This document shows, piece by piece, positions 11,319 to 21,108 of a stretch of DNA of 64,000 nt; within the stretch, counting starts at the first letter, position 1; each line of letters opens with the position of its first letter. The notes beneath the pieces are model-generated. The model saw only the letters and a program-made list of their open reading frames with translations, ran no database searches and was not told the DNA's origin. The translations under genes were made by a program, and so were the position numbers. Source of the DNA: Exophiala sp. HKRS030 (Eukaryota > Ascomycota > Eurotiomycetes > Chaetothyriales > Herpotrichiellaceae); contig JAHWDD010000004.1 of assembly GCA_023897205.1 (NCBI GenBank), forward strand, positions 6,076,001-6,140,000, given 5' to 3'.

Positions 11319-14300
11319 CTATTCTCTGCTTATGGTCAGATAGAATTCGCACCACCTTTCCGTGACCATACTTTGATGCTGCCTGTAGAGCATTTCCGAA
11401 GAGTCCTCCTTTCGCGTTGATATCAGCCCCCGGTCTAGGAGTATCTGTACTACCTTCTCGTTGCCATACACTGATGCCGCCTGTAGAGCATTTCCGTACT
11501 CTCCTCCTTGAGCGTTAACATCGGCCCCTCGGTCTAGGAGTATCTGTACCACCTTCTCGAAGCCACGTAATGACGCCGCCTGTAGAGCATTTCCGTAGTA
11601 TCCTCCTTGAGCATTAACATCGGCACCTCGGTCTAGGAGTATCTGTACCACCTTCTCGAAGCTACGTAATGACGCCGCCTGTAGAGCATTTCCGTAGTGT
11701 CCTCCTTGAGCGTTAATATCGGCACCTCCGTCTAGTAGTATCTGTACTATCTTCTCATGGCCAAATACTGACGCCGCCACTAGAGTATTTTTAAACTCTC
11801 CTCCTTGAGCGTTAATATCGGCACCTCGGTCTAGGAGTATCTGTACCACTTTCTCGCAGCCATTCCCTGATGCCACCTGTAGAGCATTTCCGAAGTGTCC
11901 TCCTTGAGCGTTGACATCGGCACCTCGGTCTAGGAGCATCTGTACTACCTTCTTACGGCTTTTTACTAATGCCGCCTGTAGAGCATTTCCGTAGTATCCT
12001 CCTTGAGCGTTAATATCGGCACCTCCGTCTAGTAGTATCTGTACTACCTTCTCGTGGCTAGCTACTGATGCCGCCTGTAGAGCATTTCCGTTAACTCCAC
12101 AAATTGTATTAATAGTGTTCGATACACTAAGTAATACTGGTAGTAAATTTGAGTATTGCCGTTCCGTAAGGAAGTAGATCAAAGTCACGTTGGACTTGAC
12201 CTTCATACCTTCGAAACGCTGGAAGGTATTCCACCAGAGTCTGCATGAGTCTAACCAGAGACCGTTTGCGTCAATTTGATTTTTCAAGAAAGCCTGCTGA
12301 GAGATACCATGCCTCTGTGCTTGTTCAGCGTGGTCGAAAAGATGTGAAACCGCATAGTCGACAAAGGGCAGTTTCAGGCGTATTTCAGACTGGAAATTCT
12401 CGAAGGAGTCATAGGTTACGTGACTAGCTTCACAATAAGGTTCATATTCTTTAGGAATATCGTTCATCAATATACAACGGAGACAAGCTATCCGCAGGAT
12501 ATCATGGCTGATACCTACAACATTCGTGGCCAGAGCCTGAGATATTGATGCCAAACCACTCTCTTCCAGTAAGAATTCGCGAGCTGTCTCATGTATAAAT
12601 TGAACCGATGGCGCTTGCGATTTGGATACGGTGACAACTTCAACAAGACCGCGTGAATAGCGAAGGATAAACTTGGCGAGGCGATCGGGCACAGGCACGG
12701 CAATCGGCGTGGGTAATATGTGTGTCGGGTCATGTGGCGATTTGGAATATTCCATGGCAACAAATAATTCTTCAGGCCGAAGTGGACGTTTGCAGAAAAG
12801 TATCCACTGAAAGAAAAGTATACTTGTTTCGATCCCTTCGTCACTCTTCATCAAGATGTCTCGAAATAATTCGTTGACACCTGCTGGAATGGTTTTGAGC
12901 CGAGCTTTCATATCCAATAAAGACGCTCCACAGTCATCGAGTTTGTTTAATATCTGCACGACAAGGACGACCCAAAGAAAGATCCCAGCTGACTTTGCCA
13001 ATATCTCTGCTCGAAGGTTGCTCTTTTCAGGACCATCACAGCATCTTAGTTCCTTTGCGATGTAGTAATCAATATCCTGACCATGCTCAAGTTGAGCTTC
13101 GACCACCAAAGACAGTCCTCTATCTATGCGGATGTGAGGATAGTGACGACTCGAAAGGCAGATGTGTAGTTTGCAAGAGCTGTCAAGGGCCAAAGCCCGG
13201 TCGGAAAGTTGTACTAAAAAGCTGATCATCTGGCGGACATCATCCTCATACTCCGCCTCGTCGAGTGCGTCGATGAATAAGCACAATCCGAATGACTCGT
13301 TTGACTCGATAGCATCGTAGAGAAATTCTTGCAGTTCTTCCACAGTCCAGTTCTCCCCTGATTGCCCTGGGTCTTTCAAAGCAAATTTTTCCATGAATAG
13401 AATTTGGAGATTTGGATACGAAGACAGAAGGCGGTGTACAACTGTACGGTATAAACCTAAACTTGACTTCTCAAGAGAAGCCGAAGCTCGGGCATTGAAG
13501 AAGTAGGGGATGATGGTTTGCGGGAAACAGTCCTTGCTCTTTCGCCTACGAACCCATTCTAAAGCAGCCTTCATGAGTGTTGACTTGCCGCAACCAGGTT
13601 TACCCTTGATCCACAGAAAGCCGCTATGTTGAGCTAAGCGGTCATTTTCATACCATGTCTGGAAATCAGGATGGCGAAAGAGCCACTGGCAGGTTGACAA
13701 CAATTCTTTCTTGACGTTGTTGACACGAAAGTCGATTCGATTGAATAGTAGGGACTTGAGGAGACTATTGTACTTGTCTTTGCTGATTATCATTGGATCG
13801 TGTGGAGAACTCTGGCTCGACGGCTGGTCGTGGCCACCCGTGATTTCCATGTTCGATATAATTGTGTTGTCATACGAACGACCGTTGCTCGGCCCCGAGA
13901 TGTCCGCATAATACGATGTCCTGGCACGTTTTGCAGGCCTCGGCTCGCCTGGCCGTGAAATTTGTGCCCTGTGACCGATATCGACGGCTCGCCCAGTGAC
14001 GCCGTGGACATCATTGGGCAGCGCCTGTCTCCCGCACAGTCCCGGAGGTCTGATCTCATCAACTACCCCAAGACGAGCAGCGACATCACTGCCAAACTTC
14101 TTGTTGATCTCCTCCCTGAGGCGGACGAACGCATTATCGCCCTCGCCATAGATAAGCGGCAGAAAGACGTTGAAGATTCCGAATAGACAGTATGCTCCGT
14201 CCTCTGTCTCCGTAGTCTGACGCTTTTCGGTCCAACGTATTTTTTCGTCGATCGGAAACTGAGTGAGATGTGTGCCACTCAGAGCAGCGAGAGGAATGGT

Positions 14301-14828
14301 CGTGACCTCGTGGATCAGTTGCGCAAGTGTGTGCTTTGTGCCTATGAAGATTTCCTCCTGCGAAAAGAATTCGACAGTGGCAGGGGCCAGAAGCTCTTGC
14401 AGGGTCCAGCCCCGTGTAAACCATCGGCTGGTCCGGAAGCTTGGTTCCCACATGCTCTGCACTTTGCTGCTATTGTCGCCCTGATGGACTGGTACATCGG
14501 AAAGGTAGACATAGCACTTTTTCGCACTACGATACCAGCTAAACATCGAGTTTATGGCTTTCGACAGCTCAACTTCTCTGTCTTTGTTGATACAACATGT
14601 ATCTACCCAGAAGTGCTCGATCCCGTCTTTTCTCGCTTGTTCTCCACAAAATCGAATCTTCGCATATCCCGCCTTCCTCTGACCCTGACCATTCTGTATA
14701 TCGGCGAAGGTGACTTCGTCGCGGTCTAAACCCCAGGTGTGGGAGAGGATCGCATAGGGAGGAAGGTTCTTGTCGTTATGATCGGTCAGGCTGAGCTCGT
14801 TCTGACTGCTCCAACTCAAGAGTCGCAT
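11319..14828 (-). CDS. NLR-type incompatibility protein: HET - NACHT - ankyrin repeats
   Basis: One exon, 1169 residues. HET domain at about 24-245 (PYAILSHTWG, FWVDTCCINKDREVELSKAI, WTLQELLAPA, then the YGEGDNAFVRL tail); such domains trigger cell death in heterokaryon incompatibility. NACHT ATPase from about 375: P-loop GKPGCGKST at 408-416, Walker B LCLFIDALDEAE at about 515. Winged-helix-like region to about 890, then seven 33-residue ankyrin units from about 915 (NALQAAS..EKVVQILLDRGAD.NAQGG). The HET-NACHT arrangement recalls Podospora HET-E, but the sensor here is ankyrin rather than WD40. The reading frame breaks in the last unit at a run of five C (plus strand 11427-11431), so the final 35 residues are out of register. 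Confidence 0.93.
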   Translation of the reverse strand: MRLLSWSSQNELSLTDHNDKNLPPYAILSHTWGLDRDEVTFADIQNGQGQRKAGYAKIRFCGEQARKDGIEHFWVDTCCINKDREVELSKAINSMFSWYRSAKKCYVYLSDVPVHQGDNSSKVQSMWEPSFRTSRWFTRGWTLQELLAPATVEFFSQEEIFIGTKHTLAQLIHEVTTIPLAALSGTHLTQFPIDEKIRWTEKRQTTETEDGAYCLFGIFNVFLPLIYGEGDNAFVRLREEINKKFGSDVAARLGVVDEIRPPGLCGRQALPNDVHGVTGRAVDIGHRAQISRPGEPRPAKRARTSYYADISGPSNGRSYDNTIISNMEITGGHDQPSSQSSPHDPMIISKDKYNSLLKSLLFNRIDFRVNNVKKELLSTCQWLFRHPDFQTWYENDRLAQHSGFLWIKGKPGCGKSTLMKAALEWVRRRKSKDCFPQTIIPYFFNARASASLEKSSLGLYRTVVHRLLSSYPNLQILFMEKFALKDPGQSGENWTVEELQEFLYDAIESNESFGLCLFIDALDEAEYEDDVRQMISFLVQLSDRALALDSSCKLHICLSSRHYPHIRIDRGLSLVVEAQLEHGQDIDYYIAKELRCCDGPEKSNLRAEILAKSAGIFLWVVLVVQILNKLDDCGASLLDMKARLKTIPAGVNELFRDILMKSDEGIETSILFFQWILFCKRPLRPEELFVAMEYSKSPHDPTHILPTPIAVPVPDRLAKFILRYSRGLVEVVTVSKSQAPSVQFIHETAREFLLEESGLASISQALATNVVGISHDILRIACLRCILMNDIPKEYEPYCEASHVTYDSFENFQSEIRLKLPFVDYAVSHLFDHAEQAQRHGISQQAFLKNQIDANGLWLDSCRLWWNTFQRFEGMKVKSNVTLIYFLTERQYSNLLPVLLSVSNTINTICGVNGNALQAASVASHEKVVQILLDGGADINAQGGYYGNALQAALVKSRKKVVQMLLDRGADVNAQGGHFGNALQVASGNGCEKVVQILLDRGADINAQGGEFKNTLVAASVFGHEKIVQILLDGGADINAQGGHYGNALQAASLRSFEKVVQILLDRGADVNAQGGYYGNALQAASLRGFEKVVQILLDRGADVNAQGGEYGNALQAASVYGNEKVVQILLDRGLISTRKEDSSEMLYRQHQSMVTERWCEFYLTISRE
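11426..12086 (-). repeat. 99-bp tandem ankyrin-coding repeats with very high mutual identity
   Basis: Seven head-to-tail units of 99 bp encode the C-terminal sensor of the NLR. Variation concentrates in a few positions of each unit (for example the residues after NALQAAS and the pair before the final Gly), while the EKVVQILLD and GAD.NAQGG parts are nearly invariant. Confidence 0.9.
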
Positions 14829-15668
14829 TGCTGCATCGTCGTTGGCAATCGTGTCAGGCTATGAAAGGTGCTCAGTGGATTGCAGTCTCCGTGACGGACA
14901 AATTCTCACACGACTACATCTATAAGAAGTAGGTCGATTGAAGGACGGCTAGATACGCTGAATTGTAAGAAACCATTATGTGACACATGCATCATGCTCA
15001 GCCTCATCGAGACCGATTTGAGATGTTCTAGGCAAGCAGGCAACCAGGAAGATCACGTGACAATCGCTAAGTGCTAGAGAAAGACGCATATTTAATGAAG
15101 CACGAGATAAGAGAGCAAAGGTTTAGATGATATGCCGATTGTCTTGATAACGTGGTTTGAGGGCGACGAGGACGAGGTGCACGAGCAAAACAGCACCTGC
15201 ACCCACAAGACAACGACGGGGACGGACGCGGGTGACGAAAGATTTCGTTCTTGGGAGAATTCGTCTAAACGGCCAGTGAAGATGCCTCGGTGTTTGTTTT
15301 TCCCAGCATCCTCCGGTTTTTGGCCTGTGCTAAGATCTCATTGGGCCTCCTTAGGCCCCCAAGAGAGTCAAGGGCTTGGATAAGGCGCACAAGGTCTAAC
15401 TTAGGTCCCTCCGTAAGGCAACCACATCAAATGAGCGACTCTGGGGTTTTACTTGCAGTCGAGTTTTGCAGATGTTAACCTTGGACATAAGTCTAGAATC
15501 GATTGCAAAGCATTTATTTGAAATGTTTCCCCTTAGTAATTGCAATCCATCTCTATGCTATCCAGGCAGCAAGCAATCTATTGCGAGAAGAAAATCAACT
15601 AAGAGGAGTCTCTCAAGTTAAAGATGGATATCAAACAGTGTATGTCAGGTAAACCCTAAAATCCTGGT
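14829..15668. other. Intergenic between two HET genes
   Basis: Should hold the promoter of the NLR gene on the minus strand. The small ORFs near 15.1-15.5 kb do not resemble any family. Confidence 0.45.
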
Positions 15669-18026
15669 TCAAAATATGGTGACCTCCCTGATCTCTCTTG
15701 CATCCAACAACGTAGGACTACACACGCCGTAATCCAGTGAAACGAGACCAATGCGTTCATATCGATGTCCTTCCTTGGCCTGATACCCTCCAGCGTTAAC
15801 GGTGCTGGCCATGGTTGGTGTTGTCGACGACCCAGAACCTGATCCGGACCCGAGGATGGATGTGGACGAAGGCGAAGGCGAAGGCGACGATGGTAAATTC
15901 CTCAGAACGAGACAGAGAATACCAGTAGGGTCTCCAAGGACATCGATCTCTCCGATCTCGAAAACCGTCACTTCTGATCCACTGGCGATGTAATAATATT
16001 CGTACTTTTTCCGCTCTAGATTTTCATCTTCATCGTCATCATCATCGTCGTCTGATGATGAGCAGGAGGCGGATGAGTGTAAGGACGAGGAAGTAGAACA
16101 AGAAAAATCATAATCCGGGTGAAAATCCACCCATGGCCCGCCAGCAAGGTGTAATCTATATTGTACAGGGACTTCTGCTTCCACTTCTGTGCCTAGGAGC
16201 AAGCGGTGGCGAGCTGCGACGCCAAATATTAGTCGTGCTTTGAGGATGGGGCCACGTAGAGTCACCGAGGCGCCGTGGTCGGTGCTGAGAGTCTCATCGC
16301 CTCCTCCTCCTCCTCCTCCCCCTTCGCTGGCAAGGGTGGTAGTGGTAGTGGTGGCAGACGAGGTACAATGACTATCAACAAACGTCATGCGGTAAGAGTT
16401 AAGATCGCAGTCCAGTAGATGTGCGAAATTGACACCACCGGAAATAGATGCCCAAGACCAAGTCGGCGCGACCCAGCGGTCTCCCGAGGCGGATGGACTA
16501 AGGTAAGGGCGGGATTTACGATAGGCGCCATCATTCGCGCGCCATCCAATCATGCTCAAGAACTCCATCTGCCATAGTCCAGCAAGATATCTCGACGATA
16601 TTCCGGGGAAGCGCAGGTGCAGGTGTAATTGCAGTTGTTTAGCGATACCCCCAAGAGCGGCGAGTCGATCGTGGTAGAACGTGAGATCGAGGTTGGAATA
16701 GGCATGGATGATACGCATCCATATTGCTGAGAAGAGAGTGGAGGAGAAATCATTGGTTCGGAGAAGGAGTTGGGTGTATTCTTGTTTGAAGTAGCGGTGG
16801 TTCCAGGAAGATGAGCATGGTGCCATGCGGTCAAAGACACCGCCGGACGGTGAGCATTGGCATGATATCGTTGTGTTGCATTCCCACAGGAGTTCTTCGG
16901 GGAGGAAGTGGAGGATACGACGGCTAAGCAGCCTTTCTTGATATACCCATGCACGCGATAGTAATGGCGCATGTTCCACGTCATGTCTAGGTGGCTGGCG
17001 CACGTAGATGCCCTTGACACGAGCTTGCTGTGAGCGATTGTCGTTCTCAATTTCGATTCCGCGGGTTTCTGGAGGACATTCACGTTTAAGTCTGTCTCCT
17101 TCGGCTGTCGCGTCCGTGGCGGCTAGTGTCAACACTGCATTTTGGTATATGCCGGCCATTTTCTTTGATTCTTGGTACCAATCCAACTTGTCGTCTTGGA
17201 CAATGCAGAGAGAGTCAATCCATAGGTTGGCAAAGCCTAATCGTGAGGTGAAATATATCGCGTCTTGGAACACTGGTGATAAGCTCGACCATGGAATGGT
17301 CTTCTTGTGGCTTTCAAGATTGGTCTTGAGGGTCCTGCACGAAGGATCTTTCTGACCCCAGCGATGGCTCAGACAGAGGTATTCTTCGGTCTTGGGATGG
17401 GATTCAACGAGTCTTACGGTAAGGTTGTTGAGGCTGCCTGAGATTTGGACAAGCCGAGTAGGGATCAGTAGATCCAGGAGGTTGAGGTTTCCCGCCGCCG
17501 TAGCATGGCAATCTCTGTGATTCTGTGTGCAAGTTTGAAGCCAAGTCTGGACCTGTTTGAAACTGGCATCGTTGAAAGTGTTGTCTGGAAGTATTGCTCG
17601 CTGGTCAATGACATTGCCCCAGGGCGTCGCCCATCCTGGCAGATTTTCTGCGGCTGTCACTCCTGGCCCGTCAAGGGTAGTGAAGATGTCGATCGGGTAG
17701 GATTCTTCTCCTACAAGCCAGTGCATTGGCTGATAGGGGTCCCAACTGATACACCCATCCTCTCCATTGGTATTAGCCAGAAGCTGTTGAGGTACAACTT
17801 TGTTGACTGCACTCAGGAAGATCGCACAGTACCGACAACCACCTTCCGAACTAGTGCGAAGTTCGCTTAGCGTTGCTCCGTGATACCTCCGCATGAGGGT
17901 ACGCAGGCGACTCTTATTGCACTTGTCGCAGAGCCTTGAGTCGTAATTACGAGTTCGGTCAACTTTGGTCTGTTGTTTCTCGCCAGATCCATCTTGTCCC
18001 GTGAGTGAGTGGCTTTTACGCTTCAT
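15669..18026 (-). CDS. HET-domain protein
   Basis: Single exon, 785 residues. The N-terminus has a Cys-rich CDKC...EGGCRYC segment (about 35-90) common in this class. The HET domain spans about 205-355: YLCLSHRWGQKDPSCRTLKT, FQDAIYFTSRLGFANLWIDS, LCIVQDDKLDW and YQNAVLTLAATDA. The rest is the usual long C-terminal part (SRAWVYQERLLSRRILHF, then WSWASISGGV). No NACHT or repeat sensor is present, so this is a stand-alone HET protein as expected for an incompatibility effector or partner. Low-complexity runs (Gly, Asp, Ser) near residues 590, 660 and 735 come from microsatellite-like DNA and are probably variable in length. Start at the first in-frame ATG. Confidence 0.92.
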   Translation of the reverse strand: MKRKSHSLTGQDGSGEKQQTKVDRTRNYDSRLCDKCNKSRLRTLMRRYHGATLSELRTSSEGGCRYCAIFLSAVNKVVPQQLLANTNGEDGCISWDPYQPMHWLVGEESYPIDIFTTLDGPGVTAAENLPGWATPWGNVIDQRAILPDNTFNDASFKQVQTWLQTCTQNHRDCHATAAGNLNLLDLLIPTRLVQISGSLNNLTVRLVESHPKTEEYLCLSHRWGQKDPSCRTLKTNLESHKKTIPWSSLSPVFQDAIYFTSRLGFANLWIDSLCIVQDDKLDWYQESKKMAGIYQNAVLTLAATDATAEGDRLKRECPPETRGIEIENDNRSQQARVKGIYVRQPPRHDVEHAPLLSRAWVYQERLLSRRILHFLPEELLWECNTTISCQCSPSGGVFDRMAPCSSSWNHRYFKQEYTQLLLRTNDFSSTLFSAIWMRIIHAYSNLDLTFYHDRLAALGGIAKQLQLHLHLRFPGISSRYLAGLWQMEFLSMIGWRANDGAYRKSRPYLSPSASGDRWVAPTWSWASISGGVNFAHLLDCDLNSYRMTFVDSHCTSSATTTTTTLASEGGGGGGGGDETLSTDHGASVTLRGPILKARLIFGVAARHRLLLGTEVEAEVPVQYRLHLAGGPWVDFHPDYDFSCSTSSSLHSSASCSSSDDDDDDDEDENLERKKYEYYYIASGSEVTVFEIGEIDVLGDPTGILCLVLRNLPSSPSPSPSSTSILGSGSGSGSSTTPTMASTVNAGGYQAKEGHRYERIGLVSLDYGVCSPTLLDAREIREVTIF

Positions 18027-18735
18027 TGTGAAGGGTCTGGAAGCTCCAGTGCAGCTGGTAGCGTGAATTTAGAGGCGAGCTTACACAGAATTTTGCCCAT
18101 TGCAGCCTCGCGGGAAATGTGATCCTATTAGCCTGCAATGTTTCATGGTCGTAGAAGCAAATTGCTGTATATCAGCGACACCTCAGGGGCGTTCTTGACG
18201 ACCACATACCTGATCGACTCACAGGAATCGCGGCTCTGTAACACTCCGTAGATAGGAGAGCGCGATAAAGAGACCTTTGGTGATGTAAATCCCTTCTGGT
18301 TCGTCCTGGTCGACTTCACCTTTTGAGAGAAGAAGCTGCTGATCAAGGATTGGAACTTCAAGTTGTGCACACAGAGTTTCTCGGCATTCCTGCCCATTTG
18401 GTTGATGATGGTGTCCCTATGGATCATTCACAAGCCCCTCTCTCAACCCCAGCCACTCATCGAAAAGTTGGAAGACGTACACTTCACGCGACACGGCTTG
18501 GACGCCAACACCCATCTCTGGGTGGTGATTTCTCACTCACTCCAGCGGTTGTGCGCGTGGATAGAACTTCTCTCCTCAACGGAATCAAGATCCTTACCAA
18601 AAACGCTCTCTTCTTGGTTCTTCCTCCTCTTACCCCAAAGACTGTCGCCGCGTTGCCTGCCAGGACGAGGACATTAGGAAAATTCCTAGGGACATGTAGA
18701 GCGACATCCCGCTTACCTTTTGTACGTGCAACGCT
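18027..18735. other. Region between divergent HET and F-box genes; missing F-box 5' exon expected here
   Basis: Overlapping ORFs occur on both strands but none has a recognisable domain. The F-box gene lacks an in-frame start codon, so its first exon probably lies within this stretch. Confidence 0.4.
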
Positions 18736-20007
18736 TTGGACAGCAGCACGAATACACCCCCTTCACCCAAAAATCGGATCTCACCACGACTGCGAGGGTC
18801 GCCAACAATCGTGTGCCATAGTCCACCAGCTGTGCAAGTGCTCGTCGGACGAACCTCAGCCTTGGAGAGGTTGCCAGCCGAAGTTCTGCTGTGTATCGTC
18901 TCCTTTTTGCCAACGAGCTCTGTCGCCTGTTTGAGCCTGACCTCAAAATGGCACCACGAAGCTCTCTTCGACCAATTTGATCCAAAATGGCGAGACAACG
19001 ATACAGAAAAAGCACGCTTCCTTCGGCTTCTAGAGGAGGACTTACCCGAGATGATGGTATGCTGCAGCTGCAATATTCTGTACCGTTGGGAGAAATCATC
19101 GCGGTATCTATGCCCTAACCGTCATAACCGCCATGACCAAGCGTTGTTGAAGCGCGGCGCATCTTGGTGCTATACTCATGAACCCGTCCTGATCTATCGT
19201 AATATGGTCGACGCGTTCCTGAGAGGATTTGCCAAAAGCTCGCGATACGGTCCGCAGCTCGAAGAACTAAATCACACCTGCAAGTCGAATGTCGTTGCGC
19301 TCTTTGCCGAGGACGTGTGTATTAACAAGATGATTGATGCTCGCATTGTCAGAGGGAAGCTGTTACTTCATAGTGTTCATAAGCTATCCGTATCATTACT
19401 AGCTCAACCGTCGAGCCCTCTGAATTTGCGAGTCGACCTAAGTCAAATTTTCTCTAATAGACTCTTACCTGCAATCTATAGATTCACCTCCAGAATCGGC
19501 TGTACTCATACTCCAGACAGAGTCCCTGCGGTCATTTTATATGCGTTCTGGCTCCGGGTAGGCTGTTACGGCGATCGGACGAGGAGCCTGGATCTGTTGA
19601 GCTGTGGTCGCTGCGCCATCGATTTGCGAGTCCGGGTGGAACTGGACTGCGACGGTACGCGCGTCCAAATTGAAGTCGAAATATGGCAGTCTTTTGGAGG
19701 TCGAGACTCGGACAACAGGGACGAGGCAGAGGATGCACATTTCTCTGATAAACCTATAATAGATGAGCCCTTCGATATCAATCATCCTCCTGTTCGTGAC
19801 CTGGAGAAAGTGTTCAAAGGAGGAGTTGAAGAAGAGTGCGCAGGGTTGTGGTCCCCGAATCAGCCTCGAAGGCGCCAGAGCTGGCTCCAGTTGTGGAAGT
19901 GGCACTATGACCCAATCATTGCTCAATTGCGCAGATACGGTGTCCCCTGCAATGATGACAGGATGCCGGCTCGAATTCAAGACCAGGTGCTGCCCTTGCA
20001 TTGGTGA
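18736..20007 (+). CDS. F-box protein (5' exon unresolved)
   Basis: The open frame encodes about 420 residues with an F-box near its start: LERLPAEVLLCIVSFLPTSS followed by ACLSLTSKWHHEALF. F-box proteins recruit substrates to SCF ubiquitin ligases through Skp1. The remainder (RYLCPNRHNR, then a Cys/His-containing middle part) resembles the many uncharacterised fungal F-box proteins. There is no ATG in frame before the F-box: upstream the frame meets a TAG at about 18694, so either an upstream exon supplies the start or the gene is broken. The C-terminus ends inside the first copy of an imperfect 49-bp tandem duplication. Confidence 0.7.
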   Translation: MDSSTNTPPSPKNRISPRLRGSPTIVCHSPPAVQVLVGRTSALERLPAEVLLCIVSFLPTSSVACLSLTSKWHHEALFDQFDPKWRDNDTEKARFLRLLEEDLPEMMVCCSCNILYRWEKSSRYLCPNRHNRHDQALLKRGASWCYTHEPVLIYRNMVDAFLRGFAKSSRYGPQLEELNHTCKSNVVALFAEDVCINKMIDARIVRGKLLLHSVHKLSVSLLAQPSSPLNLRVDLSQIFSNRLLPAIYRFTSRIGCTHTPDRVPAVILYAFWLRVGCYGDRTRSLDLLSCGRCAIDLRVRVELDCDGTRVQIEVEIWQSFGGRDSDNRDEAEDAHFSDKPIIDEPFDINHPPVRDLEKVFKGGVEEECAGLWSPNQPRRRQSWLQLWKWHYDPIIAQLRRYGVPCNDDRMPARIQDQVLPLHW

Positions 20008-20055
20008 TGGGATGCCAAACCAGATTCAGGACCAGGCGCTGCCCCTGCAATGTGC
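19944..20055 (+). repeat. Imperfect 49-bp tandem duplication across the F-box stop codon
   Basis: CCC(C/T)TGCA(A/T)TG starts three partial copies at about 19944, 19993 and 20042, and GGATGCC recurs at 19961 and 20010. The F-box stop TGA (20005-20007) lies in the first unit; the second copy is out of the coding frame. Confidence 0.7.
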
Positions 20056-21108
20056 GGTGGTAGGGTCTATGCCACTGCGGTGTAGACAGGAACAAAGTGC
20101 AGAAAGGTGTGCAGAGTCATGATGTTGCTCAAGTCATGTATATGTCTCTTGCTCGTGTCCAACTTGCTTCAGGGCTCCAACGGGCCGAAACCGTGTCGGC
20201 TTCGCATGTTGAGAAGTCTCGTCGCATGCAGATAGACCCTCCCTCCCAGGATAGCCCCATTGCGTCCACGCTATTAGCTTTAAAGAGAACAAAGAAGAAA
20301 CGATCTAGACGAGCATCTGTGGGAACCCACAAGGACAACCATCAGAGAGAAATGATGTCGAGCGGTCCAAATTATGAATGGGGAAAGTAGAGGAGGTTTT
20401 AAATGACCATGCTGACAGCGTAACAGGAGGTGTGGTATCTTACAGGCTATACAGGCTAGAGTCGCTGGATGGTCTATCAGCCATTCCCAATGGCCAAATC
20501 ACTTAGGACTTTAATTTCGCATATAACTGGAAGATGTATCTAACTAAGGTGCGATTTATCTGAATAGCCTCACATGTCGCCGAATACACCCATTCATAGG
20601 CGAGATTCCTTAAAACCCTTTCTTGACCTACTAGTTAAGGTTTCCCGAAAATGACACCCCGTATTTCGTAACTTAACTTGCCGAATACGCGTCCTGGATC
20701 TTGCCAAAAAGTCAATTACCGTTTCCGGACTAGCGGAGTCTTCAACATGTGCAACTTGCAACGTTGGCCCTCAACTTCATCTTCATCCTCATCATTCCCC
20801 AGTCCCCATCCTCCCCAAATCTGTCAAACCATCCTTCTGCCTTTCATCTACAGACATAGATCTTATTGTTTTGAGCGTCTTTATGTGTACAAAATAAGGC
20901 TCTTCTCATTCCCGCCATCATCTCCTGGATCTCACACGGCGCTTTTTGCATTGGCATCTTACAACCTCGGCATTTGTCTCATCACTGCACTGTGTCGTCA
21001 TCGGCTCTTACTCACTTTCTTTGTCTCATGACTTAACAGCGCCATCATCCCATGCCCGTGGATAGGACAGAATTCCATCTCTAGGGAAGTGCCAACACAC
21101 CTTTCATC
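20008..21108. other. Intergenic / lipin promoter
   Basis: A 97-residue ORF at 20097-20390 continues after the duplication but has no recognisable domain. The last 350 bp before 21109 are pyrimidine-rich, as expected for a fungal promoter and 5' leader of the lipin gene. Confidence 0.45.

Noticed and set aside
20097..20390. 97-residue ORF downstream of the F-box gene
   Set aside because: It starts inside duplicated sequence and has no recognisable domain.
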